Source: Flavobacteriales bacterium (GTDB lineage: Bacteria > Bacteroidota > Bacteroidia > UBA10329). Taken from it: 64,000 nt of DNA. The position numbers were made by a program, and so were the translations under genes. The stretch's first letter is position 1, and each line of letters begins with the position of its first letter. The stretch spans positions 1-64,000 of the forward strand of contig JACJZQ010000004.1 in assembly GCA_020635495.1 (NCBI GenBank), written 5' to 3'. The notes below the pieces were generated by a model. The model had not been told where the DNA came from, ran no database searches, and saw only the letters and a list, made by a program, of their open reading frames with translations. Below, one piece after another: positions 1 through 8,768 of this stretch.

Positions 1-274
1 CTTTGAGCTGATTGATAAGCTCTAGTTGCTCTGCAAGCTCCGCGCTGAGCTGACCATTTTCGTCTTTCATGGTAGCATAATCTGCCTGAAGGGTCTCGAG
101 CTCGCTGATCAGTTCATCCTTTTCTACAACCAACTGCGCTTTTTCAGCAGCCAATTGATCATTGGCCTGCTTCTGTTCAAATAGCTGCCAGCCTAGAATT
201 CCAGATAGTAACAACAGAATCACAGCTAGAATCAGAAATACCCGATTGCTCTGTGCTTTTTCCTTGTCTTCCAT
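1..274 (-). CDS. Membrane-anchored coiled-coil protein (3' end outside window)
   Basis: The reverse strand from the ATG at 274 stays open to the window edge and encodes at least 91 residues. After a short charged start (MEDKEKAQSNR) comes one hydrophobic segment at about residues 12-31 (FLILAVILLLLSGILGWQLF). The rest is a continuous heptad-like Glu/Lys/Gln/Leu-rich coiled coil. This is the shape of a single-pass inner-membrane protein with a long coiled coil on the outside. The C-terminal part, which might hold an OmpA or other domain, lies beyond the window, so no function can be assigned. It is divergent from the ComF-like gene, with about 60 bases between them. Confidence 0.75.
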   Translation of the reverse strand, partial: MEDKEKAQSNRVFLILAVILLLLSGILGWQLFEQKQANDQLAAEKAQLVVEKDELISELETLQADYATMKDENGQLSAELAEQLELINQLK

Positions 275-334
275 TTTTAGGTTTGATGGGTTCGCGGATA
301 AAAGTATAAAAAAGAGGTAACTTGAATCTCAGTA

Positions 335-1060
335 ATGACGCGGCTTTCAACGGTTTTGCAACATTTATACGACAACATAGTTTCGCTGGGCGAAGATTTA
401 CTTGGATTATTCTATCCAAGAGTATGTGCGGGCTGCGATGCGCACCTGAGAAAGCACGAGCACAATCTGTGCTTGATCTGTCTGCATGACCTTCCGCTCA
501 CCTATTTCTGGGATTATGATGTTGCTCCCGTAGAGGAACTGTTCTGGGGTAGACTACCAGTTGCTTCCGCTTGTTCATTTCTTCATTTCGAGCAGGATAA
601 TAAGACCCAATCGCTCATGCACAGATTAAAGTACGATGGGAGAACAGGTGTAGGAATTGAACTCGGAAAGGCATTTGCCTTCAAACTTCAAGAAAAAGGC
701 TGGTTCAGCGATATCGATATGATCATTCCGCTACCGCTGCACGTTACGCGCCAAGTAAGAAGAGGCTATAATCAGAGCACCTACATAGCTGAAGGAATCA
801 GCGAGGTATACCAGAAGCCGGTCAATACTCATGTCCTTAAACGGGTTGTTGCATCAGACAGCCAGACCAGCAAATCCCGTTTCGAACGCTCTGAGAATGT
901 AGAAAGGATATTCAAAGCCAACGCAAAAGAATTGAGAGGTAAGAATGTGCTTTTGGTGGATGACGTGGTTACAACCGGAGCAACGCTGGTTTCGGCAGGT
1001 TCTCAATTGGTCGAAGCTGGAGTGAACAAATTGTACATCGCAACGCTTGCAGTAGCATAA
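335..1060 (+). CDS. ComF family phosphoribosyltransferase-like protein
   Basis: This 241-residue protein has the ComFC/GntX layout. A small N-terminal zinc-finger-like motif has Cys31-x2-Cys34 and Cys46-x2-Cys49. It is followed by a type I phosphoribosyltransferase fold with the PRPP-loop signature VDDVVTTGAT at about residues 208-217. In naturally competent bacteria ComF proteins help import transformed single-stranded DNA; in others their role is unclear. A dprA gene lies further along at 17.1 kb, which makes competence possible but does not show it. The gene stands alone, divergent from the coiled-coil protein and upstream of dxs with a separate promoter between. Confidence 0.9.
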   Translation: MTRLSTVLQHLYDNIVSLGEDLLGLFYPRVCAGCDAHLRKHEHNLCLICLHDLPLTYFWDYDVAPVEELFWGRLPVASACSFLHFEQDNKTQSLMHRLKYDGRTGVGIELGKAFAFKLQEKGWFSDIDMIIPLPLHVTRQVRRGYNQSTYIAEGISEVYQKPVNTHVLKRVVASDSQTSKSRFERSENVERIFKANAKELRGKNVLLVDDVVTTGATLVSAGSQLVEAGVNKLYIATLAVA

Positions 1061-1122
1061 ACTATTAACATGTAGCGGCTTTCGCTTAGCAAATCTTACA
1101 AAATGAGCTTTTCGTATTTGGC

Positions 1123-1130
1123 TATCTTTG
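1123..1130 (+). promoter_or_regulatory. Candidate Bacteroidota -7 promoter element of dxs
   Basis: TATCTTTG followed by CAGC matches the Bacteroidota housekeeping -7 consensus TAnnTTTG. It lies 24 bases before the dxs ATG, giving a predicted leader of roughly 18-20 bases. No clear TTG is seen at -33. Confidence 0.55.
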
Positions 1131-1154
1131 CAGCTTACTCTTTGGTAATCCTTC

Positions 1155-3092
1155 ATGCAGGAGCATAATTACATTCCCGGAAAGCTGTTGGCCAAGGTAG
1201 ACTCGCCAGCAGACCTTCGAAAGTTGAGCGAGAGCGATCTTGAACAGTTTTGTACGGATCTCAGACAGTATATAGTGGATATCGTATCCGTTAATGGTGG
1301 GCATTTCGGTGCCAGCCTCGGAGTAGTGGAACTGACCACCGCGCTGCACTATGTCTTCAACACGCCTTACGATCAGCTTGTCTGGGATGTGGGCCATCAA
1401 GCGTACGGACACAAGATCATCACCGGTAGAAAGGAAGTTTTTCATACCAATAGAAAGTACAAGGGTCTTTCAGGATTCCCTAAAAGAAAGGAAAGCGAGT
1501 ACGATACATTCGGAGTAGGGCATTCAAGCACATCCATTTCTGCGGCATTGGGTATGGCTGTTGCTTCCAGACATAATGGGGCCAAAGACAAGCAGCATAT
1601 CGCTGTAATTGGCGATGGAGCTATGACGGGTGGTCTTGCTTTTGAAGGACTGAATCACGCGGGTGTTGAGAATACCAATTTATTGGTGGTTCTGAACGAT
1701 AACTGCATGAGCATTGACCCGAATGTTGGTGCGCTTAAGGAATATTTGACCGACATCACAACTTCGCACACTTACAATAAGGTGCGTGATGAGGTTTGGA
1801 ACCTGCTTGGCGCAATCAGCAAATTCGGTCCGAATGCGCAGGTGATCGCTTCTAAGATCGAAAACGGAATTAAGAGTACGTTACTGAAGCAAAGTAACCT
1901 GTTCGAGTCGTTGAACTTCAGATACTTCGGTCCGATAGACGGCCATGATGTCAATCACATGGTTCGTGTTCTGAATGATCTGAAAGACATTCCCGGTCCA
2001 AAGATCCTTCATTGCCTTACGGTAAAAGGAAAGGGATACCAACCAGCCGAAGATGGCGATACCACCAAGTGGCACGCTCCAGGACTTTTCAATAAGGATA
2101 CTGGCGAGATCAAAAAGGTAAAACCAGCTCAACCTGAGCCTCCGCGCTATCAGGATGTGTTCGGGCACACCATGGTGGAGTTGGCAGAACAGAACCAAAA
2201 GGTGGTAGGCGTTACACCTGCAATGCCTTCAGGCTGTTCGCTAAATATCATGATGAAGGCCATGCCAGACCGTGCTTTCGATGTCGGTATTGCAGAGCAG
2301 CACGCAGTAACATTCTCGGCTGGAATGGCCACACAGGGCTTGGTGCCGTTCTGTAACATTTATTCAACCTTCATGCAGCGCGCCTACGATCAAGTGATAC
2401 ATGACGTGGCACTCCAGAATCTGAATGTTGTTTTCTGCCTCGATAGAGGAGGTGTGGTAGGCGCTGATGGTGCAACGCACCACGGAGCGTTTGATATTGC
2501 TTACATGCGTTGCATTCCGAATATCACGATTGCCGCTCCTATGAATGAGGAAGAACTGCGCAACCTGATGTATACTTCTCAATTGGAAGACAAGGGCACG
2601 TGGTCTATCCGCTATCCGAGAGGCAATGGAGTTATGCCAGAATGGCGAACTGCATTCAAGGAATTGGAAGTGGGTAAAGGAAGGCTTGTTTCAAAAGGTA
2701 CTGATGTTGCTATTCTAAGTATCGGACACGTTGGAAACTATGCGATAGATGCTGTGAAGGAATTGGAAGCCCAAGGCATCAGCGCAGCTCATTATGATAT
2801 GCGTTTCGTAAAGCCGTTGGATGAAGCACTTTTGCATGATGTGTTCAAGAAATTCAGCAAGGTTATTACTATAGAAGACGGTTGCCTTACTGGAGGTTTT
2901 GGAAGTGCCATCATCGAATTCATGGCAGATAATGGTTACTTTGCTCAAATAGAACGACTTGGAATTCCAGACCGTTTTATTGATCACGGAAGTCAGACAG
3001 AGTTGCACAAAGAGTGCGGCTACCATAAAGACAACATTGTTGAAGCAGCTACAAAACTTGTTGGAATCGGTGAAAAGGCTGCCGCGGGTTAA
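1155..3092 (+). CDS. dxs: 1-deoxy-D-xylulose-5-phosphate synthase
   Basis: This 645-residue cytoplasmic enzyme condenses pyruvate and glyceraldehyde 3-phosphate to DXP, the first step of the non-mevalonate isoprenoid pathway and a source of thiamine and pyridoxal precursors. The thiamine diphosphate motif runs from GDG (153-155) to NDN (181-183). The conserved His50 (GGHFG) is present, and the catalytic Glu lies in IAEQH (Glu381). The transketolase C-terminal domain is complete. Length is normal for the family. The ATG at 1155 follows a good promoter element. The 3' end overlaps the likely start of the next gene by about 23 bases. Confidence 0.98.
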   Translation: MQEHNYIPGKLLAKVDSPADLRKLSESDLEQFCTDLRQYIVDIVSVNGGHFGASLGVVELTTALHYVFNTPYDQLVWDVGHQAYGHKIITGRKEVFHTNRKYKGLSGFPKRKESEYDTFGVGHSSTSISAALGMAVASRHNGAKDKQHIAVIGDGAMTGGLAFEGLNHAGVENTNLLVVLNDNCMSIDPNVGALKEYLTDITTSHTYNKVRDEVWNLLGAISKFGPNAQVIASKIENGIKSTLLKQSNLFESLNFRYFGPIDGHDVNHMVRVLNDLKDIPGPKILHCLTVKGKGYQPAEDGDTTKWHAPGLFNKDTGEIKKVKPAQPEPPRYQDVFGHTMVELAEQNQKVVGVTPAMPSGCSLNIMMKAMPDRAFDVGIAEQHAVTFSAGMATQGLVPFCNIYSTFMQRAYDQVIHDVALQNLNVVFCLDRGGVVGADGATHHGAFDIAYMRCIPNITIAAPMNEEELRNLMYTSQLEDKGTWSIRYPRGNGVMPEWRTAFKELEVGKGRLVSKGTDVAILSIGHVGNYAIDAVKELEAQGISAAHYDMRFVKPLDEALLHDVFKKFSKVITIEDGCLTGGFGSAIIEFMADNGYFAQIERLGIPDRFIDHGSQTELHKECGYHKDNIVEAATKLVGIGEKAAAG

Positions 3093-3669
3093 TCCCATTG
3101 CTCGTATTTCGTTTATTGTTTTTCTGGCCGTTACGGCTGTTCAAACACATGCACAGAACTTGGCAATTGGAGCCGCTAAAGGAACCAATAAGCACATTGT
3201 ATATCTGGAGCTTGGCGGAACATCTTATTTCTATTCGGTCAATTATGAGCGGATAGTTTTTCATAAGAACGCATTTGCTGCTTTTGCACGAGTTGGGTTC
3301 GAATATTTGCCTATTGAAGGTGCAGACCGCATCATTCACTTTCCGCTAGGAGTGAACATGACTTACGGACAGAAGAAGCACCGGTTGGAAGCTGGTTTTG
3401 CTGCGCTTTTCCGCATGAACTTTGACCCAGGTGTCGGTTTTGGCGAAGGCTTTTATCTCACGGAGCCTCCTACTAGGATTTTCTTATCGCCTTCTATCGG
3501 ATGGCGCTTCCATGCCAAGCCTAACGAGTGGGGAAGTTCATTCTTTATGCGAGTGGCGTTCACGCCTATTATTGGAATGGACGTTTTCCAAGACAAGCCA
3601 TATTTCCTACCTCATGCTGGTATCAGCATTGGTAGAACCTTTGATAACCCGAACAGAAAAGGGAGATAA
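3070..3669 (+). CDS. Small secreted protein, probable outer-membrane beta-barrel
   Basis: The reading frame is open from 2959, inside dxs, but the first plausible start is the GTG at 3070. From there the protein is 199 residues and opens with a convincing signal peptide (MKRLPRVNPIARISFIVFLAVTAVQTHA, given as segments MKRLPRV and ISFIVFLAVTAVQTHA). The mature part alternates aromatic and polar residues (YFYSVNYERIVFH, FAAFARVGFEY, HRLEAGFAALFRMNF, SPSIGWRFH), as in small beta-barrel outer-membrane proteins of Bacteroidota. I recognise no named family. It overlaps dxs by about 23 bases, so it is probably co-transcribed. The GTG start is inferred from the signal peptide. Confidence 0.7.
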   Translation: MKRLPRVNPIARISFIVFLAVTAVQTHAQNLAIGAAKGTNKHIVYLELGGTSYFYSVNYERIVFHKNAFAAFARVGFEYLPIEGADRIIHFPLGVNMTYGQKKHRLEAGFAALFRMNFDPGVGFGEGFYLTEPPTRIFLSPSIGWRFHAKPNEWGSSFFMRVAFTPIIGMDVFQDKPYFLPHAGISIGRTFDNPNRKGR

Positions 3670-3670
3670 T

Positions 3671-3702
3671 AAAAAAGCCCCATCTCGAGAGACAGGGCTT
3701 GA
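3671..3702 (-). terminator. Rho-independent terminator of nrdA
   Basis: Read on the minus strand, AAGCCC and GGGCTT pair around a short inner stem and are followed by a run of T. It lies 25 bases beyond the nrdA stop. On the plus strand the T-run is absent, so it mainly serves nrdA. Confidence 0.8.
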
Positions 3703-3726
3703 TGTGGAAGCATTAATTATGGCAGA

Positions 3727-6222
3727 TCAGCTTCCACACATTTCACATCCTTCCGGATTATCCAATGAGCAGGTTATCTGAGCCTGCGCATCAGCAATAT
3801 TTACTGGCTGCACACCACCACCTCCAGCATTGTTCTGGTTATTCACCATAACCGGAGTTGCAGCAGGAGTACTAGTCTGCGCCTTGGCATTTGTTTCAGC
3901 CTGTGGCTCCAGACCTTTTGTTTCGGTTGTTGCCGCCTCTGCCGTAGGCTCTGCTTTGGTTTCCTTGTTTACTGTAAACTGAATAGCAGCTGCAGCAGCT
4001 TGTGTTCTCAGGTAGTACATACCTGTTTTCAATCCAGCCTTCCAAGCGTAGAAGTGCATTGAAGTGAGCTTACCGAAGTTCGGGTTCTGCATAAAGAGGT
4101 TCAGACTCTGACTTTGGTCGATGTAAGCACCTCTATCGGCCGCCATATCGATAATGTCTTTCATGCTCAACTCCCAGATGGTTCTGTAAAGCGCTCGGAT
4201 ATTCTCTGGAATTTCTTCGATGTTCTGAACAGAACCACCATTGGCGATAAGCTTGTTCTTCATGTCATCGTTCCAAAGACCAAGTTTTACAAGGTCTTTG
4301 AGCAGGTGCTTGTTCACAACTACAAACTCTCCAGAAAGCACTCTTCTGGTGTAGATGTTAGAGTGGTATGGCTCAAAGCATTCGTTGTTACCAAGGATCT
4401 GAGAGGTAGAAGCCGTTGGCATTGGTGCAACAAGCAATGAGTTACGTACTCCATACTTCTGAACTTCTTCTTTCAACACATCCCACTCCCAACGGTCTGA
4501 TGGAGTAACTCCCCAAAGATCGTACTGGAATTTGCCTTCAGAAACTGGAGATCCCGGATAGCTTTCGTAGTGTCCGAATTCCTTCGCTTGATCCTTAGAG
4601 CAGGTCATTGCTGCGTAATAGATCGTTTCGAAAATATCCTTGTTCAGCTGTTTTGCTTCAGGAGAATCGAATGGCAAACGGAGTTTGATGAACGCGTCTG
4701 CCAAACCTTGCACACCCAATCCAATTGGTCGGTGGCGCATGTTGCTGTTTCTCGCTTCAGGAACTGGATAGAAGTTTCTATCAATGATCTTGTTCAGGTT
4801 ACGCGTTGCCACGTAAGTAATGTCAAACAGTTTCTGGTGGTCGAACTTGCCATCTTTCGTAACGAACTTTGGCAGTGCAATAGAAGCCAGGTTACATACG
4901 GCAACCTCATCTTTTGCGGTATACTCAACAATCTCAGTACATAGGTTAGAAGACTTGATAGTACCCAGATTCTGCTGATTGGACTTACCGTTGCAAGCAT
5001 CTTTGTAAAGCATGTACGGAGTACCTGTCTCAATCTGAGATTCCATGATGTGGAACCAAAGATCCTGTGCCTTCACCGTTTTTCTTGCAAGACCGTCTTT
5101 TTCGTACTGCTCATAAAGCGCTTCGAATTTCGGTCCCCAGCAATCTCCCAATCCAGGAGCTTCGTTAGGGCAGAAAAGCGACCAATCTCCACCTTCTTCA
5201 ACACGCTTCATGAAAAGGTCTGGGATCCACATGGCGTAGAAAAGATCGCGGGCGCGGTTCTCTTCCTTACCGTGGTTTTTCTTCAGATCAAGGAAGTCGT
5301 AAACATCAGCATGCCAAGGCTCCAGATAAATAGCGAAAGAACCTTTACGCTTACCACCACCTTGGTCTACGTAACGTGCTGTATCGTTGAAAACGCGCAA
5401 CATTGGAACAATTCCGTTAGAGGTTCCATTGGTTCCTTTGATGTAAGAACCTGTTGCACGAACGTTGTGCATGCTAAGACCGATTCCTCCTGCAGACTGA
5501 GAGATCTTGGCACATTGCTTCAATGTATCGTAGATACCGTCAATACTGTCTTCCTGCATGGTAAGTAGGAAACAGCTGCTCATCTGCGGCTTTGGCGTAC
5601 CAGCATTGAAGAGTGTTGGCGTAGCGTGTGTAAACCAACGCTCAGAAAGCAGGTTGTACGTTTCAATGGCAGACTTGATGTCTTCCTTGTGAATGCCCAC
5701 CGCAACACGCATCAGCATGTGCTGAGGGCGCTCGGTTATCTTACCGTTTGTCTTTAGCAGGTAACTTCTTTCCAATGTTTTGAAACCGAAGAAATCGTAC
5801 CCGAAATCTCTATCGTAGATAATTGTGGAATCCAATAACTCGGCATTTGCTGAAATGATCTCCCATACGTCATCAGCGATCAGCGAAGCCTTTTCCCCTG
5901 TCTTCGGATCGATGTATTCGTACAGTTTCTTCATCGTTTTAGAGAACGATTTCAGCGTTGACTTATGCAGGTTTGAAACCGCAATACGACTTGCCAATAG
6001 CGCGTAGTCTGGATGGCGAACCGTGAAAGAAGCTGCTGTTTCAGCTGCAAGCTCATCCAACTGTTGGGTTGTTACTCCTTCATAGATTCCTTCAATCACC
6101 TTCATGGCAACTGGAATGGGGTCTACTAAGGGGTCAAGACCATAACACAGCTTTTGAATTCTGGCAGTGACCTTGTCGAACTTGATCGTTTCTTTTCGTC
6201 CGTCTCTTTTAACTACAAACAT
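3727..6222 (-). CDS. nrdA: Ribonucleoside-diphosphate reductase, alpha subunit (class I)
   Basis: This 831-residue large subunit reduces ribonucleotides to deoxyribonucleotides. Residues 1-90 form an ATP-cone. Catalytic residues are visible: Cys217 (SSCFLL), the Asn426/Cys428/Glu430 triad in NLCTE, the partner Cys443 (CNLASI), and the PMPTAST motif. Between the core and the C-terminal redox cysteines (CSLDNPEGCEMCG) is an unusually long linker of roughly 70 residues rich in Ala, Thr, Glu and Gln, including GGGG. It likely works as a flexible arm carrying the redox cysteines. nrdB lies 47 bases upstream in the same direction, so the two form an operon. Confidence 0.98.
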   Translation of the reverse strand: MFVVKRDGRKETIKFDKVTARIQKLCYGLDPLVDPIPVAMKVIEGIYEGVTTQQLDELAAETAASFTVRHPDYALLASRIAVSNLHKSTLKSFSKTMKKLYEYIDPKTGEKASLIADDVWEIISANAELLDSTIIYDRDFGYDFFGFKTLERSYLLKTNGKITERPQHMLMRVAVGIHKEDIKSAIETYNLLSERWFTHATPTLFNAGTPKPQMSSCFLLTMQEDSIDGIYDTLKQCAKISQSAGGIGLSMHNVRATGSYIKGTNGTSNGIVPMLRVFNDTARYVDQGGGKRKGSFAIYLEPWHADVYDFLDLKKNHGKEENRARDLFYAMWIPDLFMKRVEEGGDWSLFCPNEAPGLGDCWGPKFEALYEQYEKDGLARKTVKAQDLWFHIMESQIETGTPYMLYKDACNGKSNQQNLGTIKSSNLCTEIVEYTAKDEVAVCNLASIALPKFVTKDGKFDHQKLFDITYVATRNLNKIIDRNFYPVPEARNSNMRHRPIGLGVQGLADAFIKLRLPFDSPEAKQLNKDIFETIYYAAMTCSKDQAKEFGHYESYPGSPVSEGKFQYDLWGVTPSDRWEWDVLKEEVQKYGVRNSLLVAPMPTASTSQILGNNECFEPYHSNIYTRRVLSGEFVVVNKHLLKDLVKLGLWNDDMKNKLIANGGSVQNIEEIPENIRALYRTIWELSMKDIIDMAADRGAYIDQSQSLNLFMQNPNFGKLTSMHFYAWKAGLKTGMYYLRTQAAAAAIQFTVNKETKAEPTAEAATTETKGLEPQAETNAKAQTSTPAATPVMVNNQNNAGGGGVQPVNIADAQAQITCSLDNPEGCEMCGS

Positions 6223-6269
6223 GGGGATAAGGGTTTAGGGTGAGTTGGTGGATGTTGAATTCTGTTCTA

Positions 6270-7304
6270 TTAAAAGTCTGCGTCTGTGGTAAAGGAGTGG
6301 TTATCTGCACCACCTCCCATTACACCGGCCTTCTGGTATTCTGAAACGCGCTTCTCAAAGAAGTTGGTCTTTCCTTGTAGCGAAATCATTTCCATAAAAT
6401 CGAATGGATTTGTTGCGTTGTAAACCTTTGGACAACCCAATTCTCCGAGCAATCTGTCGGCAACAAATTCAATGTACTGACACATCAGGGTTGCGTTCAT
6501 TCCGATAAGTGCAACAGGAATGGCATCTGTAACGAACTCCTTCTCGTACTCTACCGCCTCTGTAATAATGGCTGTTACTTCTTTAGGATCAAGCTTGTTC
6601 ACCAATTGGTTGTAGAGCAAGCACGCAAAATCGCAGTGAAGACCTTCGTCTCTAGAGATCAACTCGTTAGAGAAGGCCAAGCCTGGCATCAAACCTCTCT
6701 TCTTCAACCAGAAGATGGAGCAGAAACTACCCGAGAAGAAGATGCCTTCAACAGCAGCAAATGCAACCAAACGCTGCGCAAAGTTTCCATTCTCGATCCA
6801 GCGCATGGCCCAATCTGCCTTCTTGGTTACGCAAGGAAGATTCTCAATAGCGTTGAAAAGGAAATCCTTCTTCTTATTGTCTTTGATGTATGTATCGATA
6901 AGAAGAGAGTACGTCTCAGCATGGATGTTCTCGATGGCTATCTGAAAACCATAGAAGCATCTGGCCTCTGGGTACTGAACCTCATTTAGGAAGTTGATGG
7001 CCAGATTTTCATTAACGATGCCATCGCTTGCAGCAAAGAATGCCAATACATGCTCAATGAAGTGACGCTCGTCTTTCGTGAGTTTGTTCTCCCAATCGTT
7101 CATGTCTTGGTGAAGATCAATTTCCTCAGCAGTCCAGAAGCTGGCCTCGGCCTGCTTGTACATCTGCCAAATTTCTTTGTGTTTGATTGGGAAAATGACG
7201 AATCTATCGTTCGATTCTTTCAGGATCGGCTCAACGGGCAGTGAAGTTTTTGCTGGTAGAATTTCATTGAGGTTAGCAGCTGTTTGTTGAGTTTGTTGAT
7301 CCAT
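6270..7304 (-). CDS. nrdB: Ribonucleoside-diphosphate reductase, beta subunit (class I, eukaryote-like R2)
   Basis: This 344-residue diiron protein generates the radical used by NrdA. The metal ligands and tyrosyl radical site follow the mammalian R2 pattern: Asp94 (AASDG), Glu125 and His128 in ENIH, radical Tyr132 (ETYSLLID), and the later Glu/His pair in RDEGLHCDF. The C-terminus ends in DADF, as in the eukaryotic R2 tails that dock to the large subunit. It is the first gene of the nrdBA operon. No NrdR-like box or clear -7 element was found in the 400 bases upstream. Confidence 0.98.
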   Translation of the reverse strand: MDQQTQQTAANLNEILPAKTSLPVEPILKESNDRFVIFPIKHKEIWQMYKQAEASFWTAEEIDLHQDMNDWENKLTKDERHFIEHVLAFFAASDGIVNENLAINFLNEVQYPEARCFYGFQIAIENIHAETYSLLIDTYIKDNKKKDFLFNAIENLPCVTKKADWAMRWIENGNFAQRLVAFAAVEGIFFSGSFCSIFWLKKRGLMPGLAFSNELISRDEGLHCDFACLLYNQLVNKLDPKEVTAIITEAVEYEKEFVTDAIPVALIGMNATLMCQYIEFVADRLLGELGCPKVYNATNPFDFMEMISLQGKTNFFEKRVSEYQKAGVMGGGADNHSFTTDADF

Positions 7305-7705
7305 CTTTTCGTGTTTTTAAGCGTTAATAATCCCTGTGATCGAATGCCTCTTTTTTCAAAATCTGCCGATTATTGAAACGACCTTCGACCTAAAAAATTT
7401 CTTTTAAGTCCTGTAAATTGTTGGCAGCTAGAGGGTTGAGAGATAAGCGACCCTTGCGACTTCCACCCTTCAAATTTTTGCAAAAAAGGCTTGGGGGTCA
7501 ACCCGAAAGAATTAACAATCGGGCATAGTTTTTAACATCGGTCGTATTAACCTCGCGTTAATAAAATCTTATAAAGGCTGTAGCCCTTGGTATGACTACG
7601 ATTCAGCGTTGCTAACAACTTTCGGATGACAAAAGAGGTTGCATTTTTTTGTGCAAATGTTACGCGTAAGTTACCTCGAAAGAGCTACGTGAATCACGTA
7701 ATAAA
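7305..7705. other. 401-base gene-free region upstream of nrdB
   Basis: No open frame here has coding character. The sequence is AT-rich with several weak inverted repeats (for example CCCGA/TCGGG near 7502-7523 and TTAAC/GTTAA near 7547-7562). One perfect 15-base palindrome (7686-7700) is listed separately. It could be a long regulated leader for nrdBA, but I see no recognisable NrdR box or riboswitch. Confidence 0.5.
7686..7700. repeat. Perfect 15-base palindrome TACGTGAATCACGTA
   Basis: Arms TACGTGA and TCACGTA flank a single A. It ends five bases before the stop codon of the DUF3109 gene. There is no T-run, and a one-base loop is too small for a hairpin, so it looks more like a dimeric protein-binding site than a terminator. 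It lies about 380 bases upstream of nrdB. Confidence 0.5.
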
Positions 7706-8284
7706 TCACTGGTCTTTCTTTCTACGTAGTTGGTCGATCATTTCAAGTTCTTCATACCAAGCGTCACCGTACTTCCTTGTCAGGGCCTCTTTTAGGAACT
7801 TGAAAAGCGGAACGTCCAATTTTGCACCGCAATCGCAAGCTGGTTTGCAAATGCTCCACTTGTTGTAGTTGACCGCATCATAGCTTTCATACTCGGTTAT
7901 CCTTACTGGGTACAAATGGCAGGATATTGGCTTTTTGAAATCGACATTTCCTTCATTGTGGGCTTTCTCTATGCCGCAACTAACCATACCATGTTGGTCT
8001 ACCAAAGCATAGGCGCACCGACCATTTTCCAATAGCGAAGTGCCTTTGTCACCATCAACATCAATTTCAAATACACCCTTTTTGGCAATCATGGCTTTGC
8101 CTTCTTCATCCAAGTATGGCAGAATGTCGTCAATGATGTCTTCCAGCAGATTGATCTCTTCATCTGTAAGCGGTGCTCCTGCATCGCCTTTTACACAGCA
8201 TGCACCTTTACAGGCATTCAGGTCGCAGACAAAGTAGCGCTCTAAAAGGTCGAGAGAAACCAACGTGTTCTGGATGGCTAACAT
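7706..8284 (-). CDS. DUF3109 family cysteine-rich protein
   Basis: This 192-residue cytoplasmic protein matches the DUF3109 family, related to the YkgJ-type cysteine cluster proteins. It has a dense set of conserved Cys: Cys20, Cys25, Cys29 and Cys30 near the N-terminus, a Cys before GIEKA, Cys-His in ISCHLYPVR, and Cys-x3-Cys-x-Cys in ICKPACDCG. These suggest a zinc or iron-sulfur site. The biochemical role is unknown. It is divergent from the retropepsin-like gene with 40 bases between starts. Confidence 0.85.
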   Translation of the reverse strand: MLAIQNTLVSLDLLERYFVCDLNACKGACCVKGDAGAPLTDEEINLLEDIIDDILPYLDEEGKAMIAKKGVFEIDVDGDKGTSLLENGRCAYALVDQHGMVSCGIEKAHNEGNVDFKKPISCHLYPVRITEYESYDAVNYNKWSICKPACDCGAKLDVPLFKFLKEALTRKYGDAWYEELEMIDQLRRKKDQ

Positions 8285-8324
8285 GGCCGCAAAAGTATCG
8301 GTTGTGTTCTATATTCGCTCAGCC

Positions 8325-8768
8325 ATGAAGAAGCAACTTATTGTAATCGGAACGCATGATAAGATCGATCTGCCTGAACTGGGGATTGAGGACTTGGAAT
8401 GTAAGATCGATACGGGTGCGTTCACATCTACCATCCATTGCAGCAAGATCAACTTGGTGGTCAGAGATGGAAAACAGCAATTGGATTTCTGTGTTTTGGA
8501 TAAGTGGCATCCGCAATTCAATGATGTTATCCATACCGCAACAGACTTCTGGGAAAAGAAGGTGAAAAGTTCTAACGGAGTTTCTGAAACCAGATATGTG
8601 ATTAAGACCAAAGCTGTCCTGTTCGGAACCACTTATCCGATTTCCTTTACACTGAGCAACAGACGTAAAATGCGTTTCCCGGTGTTGATCGGAAAAAAGT
8701 TCTTGAAGCGGAAATTTTTAGTTGACGTTTCGAAAAAGGATCTGTCGTTCAACCAGAAGACGGTCTAG
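8325..8768 (+). CDS. Retropepsin-like aspartic protease of the RimK/LysX-associated type
   Basis: The open frame begins at 8265, inside the divergent gene's start, but the ATG at 8325 gives a clean 147-residue protein (MKKQLIVIGTHDKIDLPELG). It contains the aspartic-protease signature DTGA at residues 29-32 (KIDTGAFTSTIH) and ends with the typical FPVLIGKKFLKRKFLVDV segment. The family (PF05618, Zn_protease/retropepsin-like) often sits next to RimK-type ATP-grasp ligases; no such ligase is seen here. The substrate is unknown. Its stop overlaps the convergent DUF389 gene's stop in the shared tetranucleotide CTAG. Confidence 0.85.
   Translation: MKKQLIVIGTHDKIDLPELGIEDLECKIDTGAFTSTIHCSKINLVVRDGKQQLDFCVLDKWHPQFNDVIHTATDFWEKKVKSSNGVSETRYVIKTKAVLFGTTYPISFTLSNRRKMRFPVLIGKKFLKRKFLVDVSKKDLSFNQKTV

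Noticed and set aside
177..419. Open reading frame on the minus strand crossing the ComF-like start
   Set aside because: It is a shadow; a different minus frame (1-274) has a membrane segment and coiled coil and is the real gene.
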